From: Alphaproteobacteria bacterium
GTDB lineage: Bacteria > Pseudomonadota > Alphaproteobacteria > Reyranellales > Reyranellaceae
NCBI GenBank assembly: GCA_013290035.1
Contig: JABCYT010000024.1
Coordinates: 1-14,091 of the forward strand
Direction: 5' to 3'
Length of the DNA stretch: 14,091 nt
Below the pieces are notes generated by a model. That model ran no database searches. It was not told the DNA's origin and saw only the letters and a list, made by a program, of their open reading frames with translations. Shown piece by piece: positions 13,082 to 14,091 of this stretch; the stretch's first letter is position 1, and each line of letters starts with the position of its first letter. Position numbers and translations under genes: made by a program.

Positions 13082-13333
13082 ATGTCGCTTGAGGGCAAGG
13101 CAGCGCTGGTCACCGGGTCGACCAGTGGGATCGGCCTCGCCATCGCCCAGGCCTTCGCGGCCGAAGGCTGCCGCGTGATGCTGAACGGGCTGGGCGATCG
13201 CTGCGCGATCGACGCGCTGCGCGACGGCATCGCCCGCAAGGCCGGCGTCAAGGTCGCGTACAACGCCGCCGACATGAGCAAGCCCGCGGAGATCGCCGAC
13301 CTCGTGACCGACGGCGGCTGGACCGCACAATAA
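13082..13333 (+). pseudogene. bdhA: 3-Hydroxybutyrate dehydrogenase remnant with internal in-frame deletion
   Basis: The 83-residue frame begins as a normal 3-hydroxybutyrate dehydrogenase: GKAALVTGSTSGIGLAIAQA with cofactor motif TGSTSGIG at 11-18, then VMLNGLGD and ADMSKPAEIADLV. At about residue 75 it jumps to TDGGWTAQ and stops. DGGWTAQ is the usual extreme C-terminus of full-length family members of about 260 residues. The middle, some 175-180 residues holding NNAG, the catalytic Ser and YxxxK, is therefore missing, while the reading frame and natural stop are kept. The protein cannot be a working dehydrogenase. The junction lies near 13300-13312. It is followed 10 bp later by metY. Either a real deletion in this strain or an assembly error could explain it. 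Confidence 0.82.
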
Positions 13334-13343
13334 GGAAAACACC

Positions 13344-14091
13344 GTGGCCGACGCCAAGTTCCTGAAGCCCGACACGCTGGCGCTGCATGCCGGCCAGCAT
13401 CCCGATCCGGTGACCGGCGCGCGCGCCGTGCCAATCTACCAGACGACGTCCTTCGTGTTCCGCGACGTCGACCATGCCGCGAGCCTGTTCAACCTCGAAG
13501 TCGGCGGCCACATCTATAGCCGCATCTCCAATCCCACCGTCGCGGTGTTCGAGGAGCGCGTCGCGGCGCTCGAAGAGGGCTCGGGGGCGCTGGGCGTGGC
13601 GAGCGGCCAGGCTGCGCTGCATATCGCCATCGCCACCCTGATGGGCGCCGGCAACCACATCGTCGCCTCGACCTCGCTCTATGGCGGCACGCGCAACATG
13701 CTGGCGCTCACCCTGCCGCGTTTCGCCATCGAGACGACCTTCGTCAACCCGCGCGACCATGACGGGTTCGTCAAGGCCATCAGGCCCGAGACACGGCTGG
13801 TGCTGGGCGAGACCATCGGCAATCCGGGCGGCGAGGTCTTGGACATCCCGGCCGTCGCCGCGATCGCGCATGCCGCGAAGATCCCGCTGATGATCGACAA
13901 CACCTTCGCTTCGCCGGTGCTGTGCCGGCCGCTGACGCTCGGCGCCGACATCGTGTTCCACTCGGCCACCAAGTTCATCGGCGGCCATGGCGTGGCGATC
14001 GGCGGGGTGATCGTCGAGGGGGGCCGCTTCGACTGGGAAGGGTCGCGCAAGTTCCCGACCTTGACCGAGCCCTATGCCGGATACCACGGCA
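13344..14091 (+). CDS. metY: O-acetylhomoserine sulfhydrylase (aminocarboxypropyltransferase), partial
   Basis: The first 249 codons of a PLP-dependent Cys/Met-metabolism enzyme are present; the C-terminus is beyond the right edge. It starts MADAKFLKPDTLALHAGQHP, then VPIYQTTSFVF and YSRISNPTVAVFEERVAALE. The active-site series is ASGQAALH, STSLYGGT, GETIGNPGGEVLDI, IDNTFASP (Asp185, contacting the pyridine nitrogen) and HSATKFIGGHG (Lys210, the Schiff-base lysine). ETIGNP and the long N-terminus favour O-acetylhomoserine sulfhydrylase over cystathionine enzymes. It makes homocysteine (with sulfide) or methionine (with methanethiol) in the cytoplasm. The start is GTG 13344, with AAGGAAAA just before it; ATG-only searches miss this gene. 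It follows the bdhA remnant by 10 bp and may depend on that upstream promoter. Confidence 0.93.
   Translation, partial: MADAKFLKPDTLALHAGQHPDPVTGARAVPIYQTTSFVFRDVDHAASLFNLEVGGHIYSRISNPTVAVFEERVAALEEGSGALGVASGQAALHIAIATLMGAGNHIVASTSLYGGTRNMLALTLPRFAIETTFVNPRDHDGFVKAIRPETRLVLGETIGNPGGEVLDIPAVAAIAHAAKIPLMIDNTFASPVLCRPLTLGADIVFHSATKFIGGHGVAIGGVIVEGGRFDWEGSRKFPTLTEPYAGYHG

Noticed and set aside
13248..14087. A 279-residue minus-strand open frame over the bdhA remnant and metY
   Set aside because: metY on the plus strand has a full set of PLP-enzyme motifs; the minus frame is a shadow.

Overview
The window is GC-rich, densely coding and looks alphaproteobacterial. The evidence is a DUF1192 protein (a family known mainly from Alphaproteobacteria), a polyhydroxybutyrate-cycle dehydrogenase remnant, a PIG3-type quinone oxidoreductase and strong G/C third-position bias. 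A Rhodospirillales/Hyphomicrobiales soil bacterium would fit, but genus cannot be read from the sequence. All genes are protein-coding; I see no rRNA, tRNA, CRISPR array or intact mobile element.

Left block (1-5017, minus strand): an apparent operon reading iclR-type regulator, hyuA, hyuB, then the N-terminus of a short-chain dehydrogenase that runs off the left edge. Junctions are tight: 25 bp, then hyuA/hyuB touching, then 7 bp. HyuA and HyuB form the two-subunit ATP-dependent hydantoinase/oxoprolinase-type enzyme. No acetone-carboxylase gamma subunit, racemase or carbamoylase is present, so the substrate is open. The regulator's start codon lies inside a perfect 16-bp palindrome, a candidate autoregulatory operator.

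Middle block (5164-9484): a secreted DUF4424 protein and a tandem-domain class III CoA-transferase on the plus strand face a crotonase-fold (enoyl-CoA hydratase/isomerase-like) gene on the minus strand. Between these convergent genes lies an 81-bp inverted repeat whose two arms are themselves hairpins. The CoA-transferase keeps its catalytic Asp only in the second domain. The crotonase appears to lack both classical catalytic Glu residues. The block suggests handling of acyl-CoA intermediates of an unknown organic acid.

Right-middle block (9598-11494, plus strand): a SnoaL/NTF2-like protein, an alpha/beta hydrolase of the non-haem chloroperoxidase/arylesterase type with a signal-like N-terminus, and a DUF2255 protein. 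Then comes a 333-bp gene-free stretch (11495-11827) with an AT-rich island, a 16-bp palindrome and short 9-bp tandem repeats.

Right block (11828-14091): a PIG3-type NAD(P)H quinone oxidoreductase (minus) divergent from DUF1192, a 3-hydroxybutyrate dehydrogenase gene with a large in-frame internal deletion (pseudogene), and a GTG-started O-acetylhomoserine sulfhydrylase (metY) that continues past the right edge. Overall the window looks like ordinary catabolic and housekeeping metabolism. The main oddities are the deleted bdhA, the hairpin-armed repeat, the palindrome at the iclR start, and the degenerate active sites.
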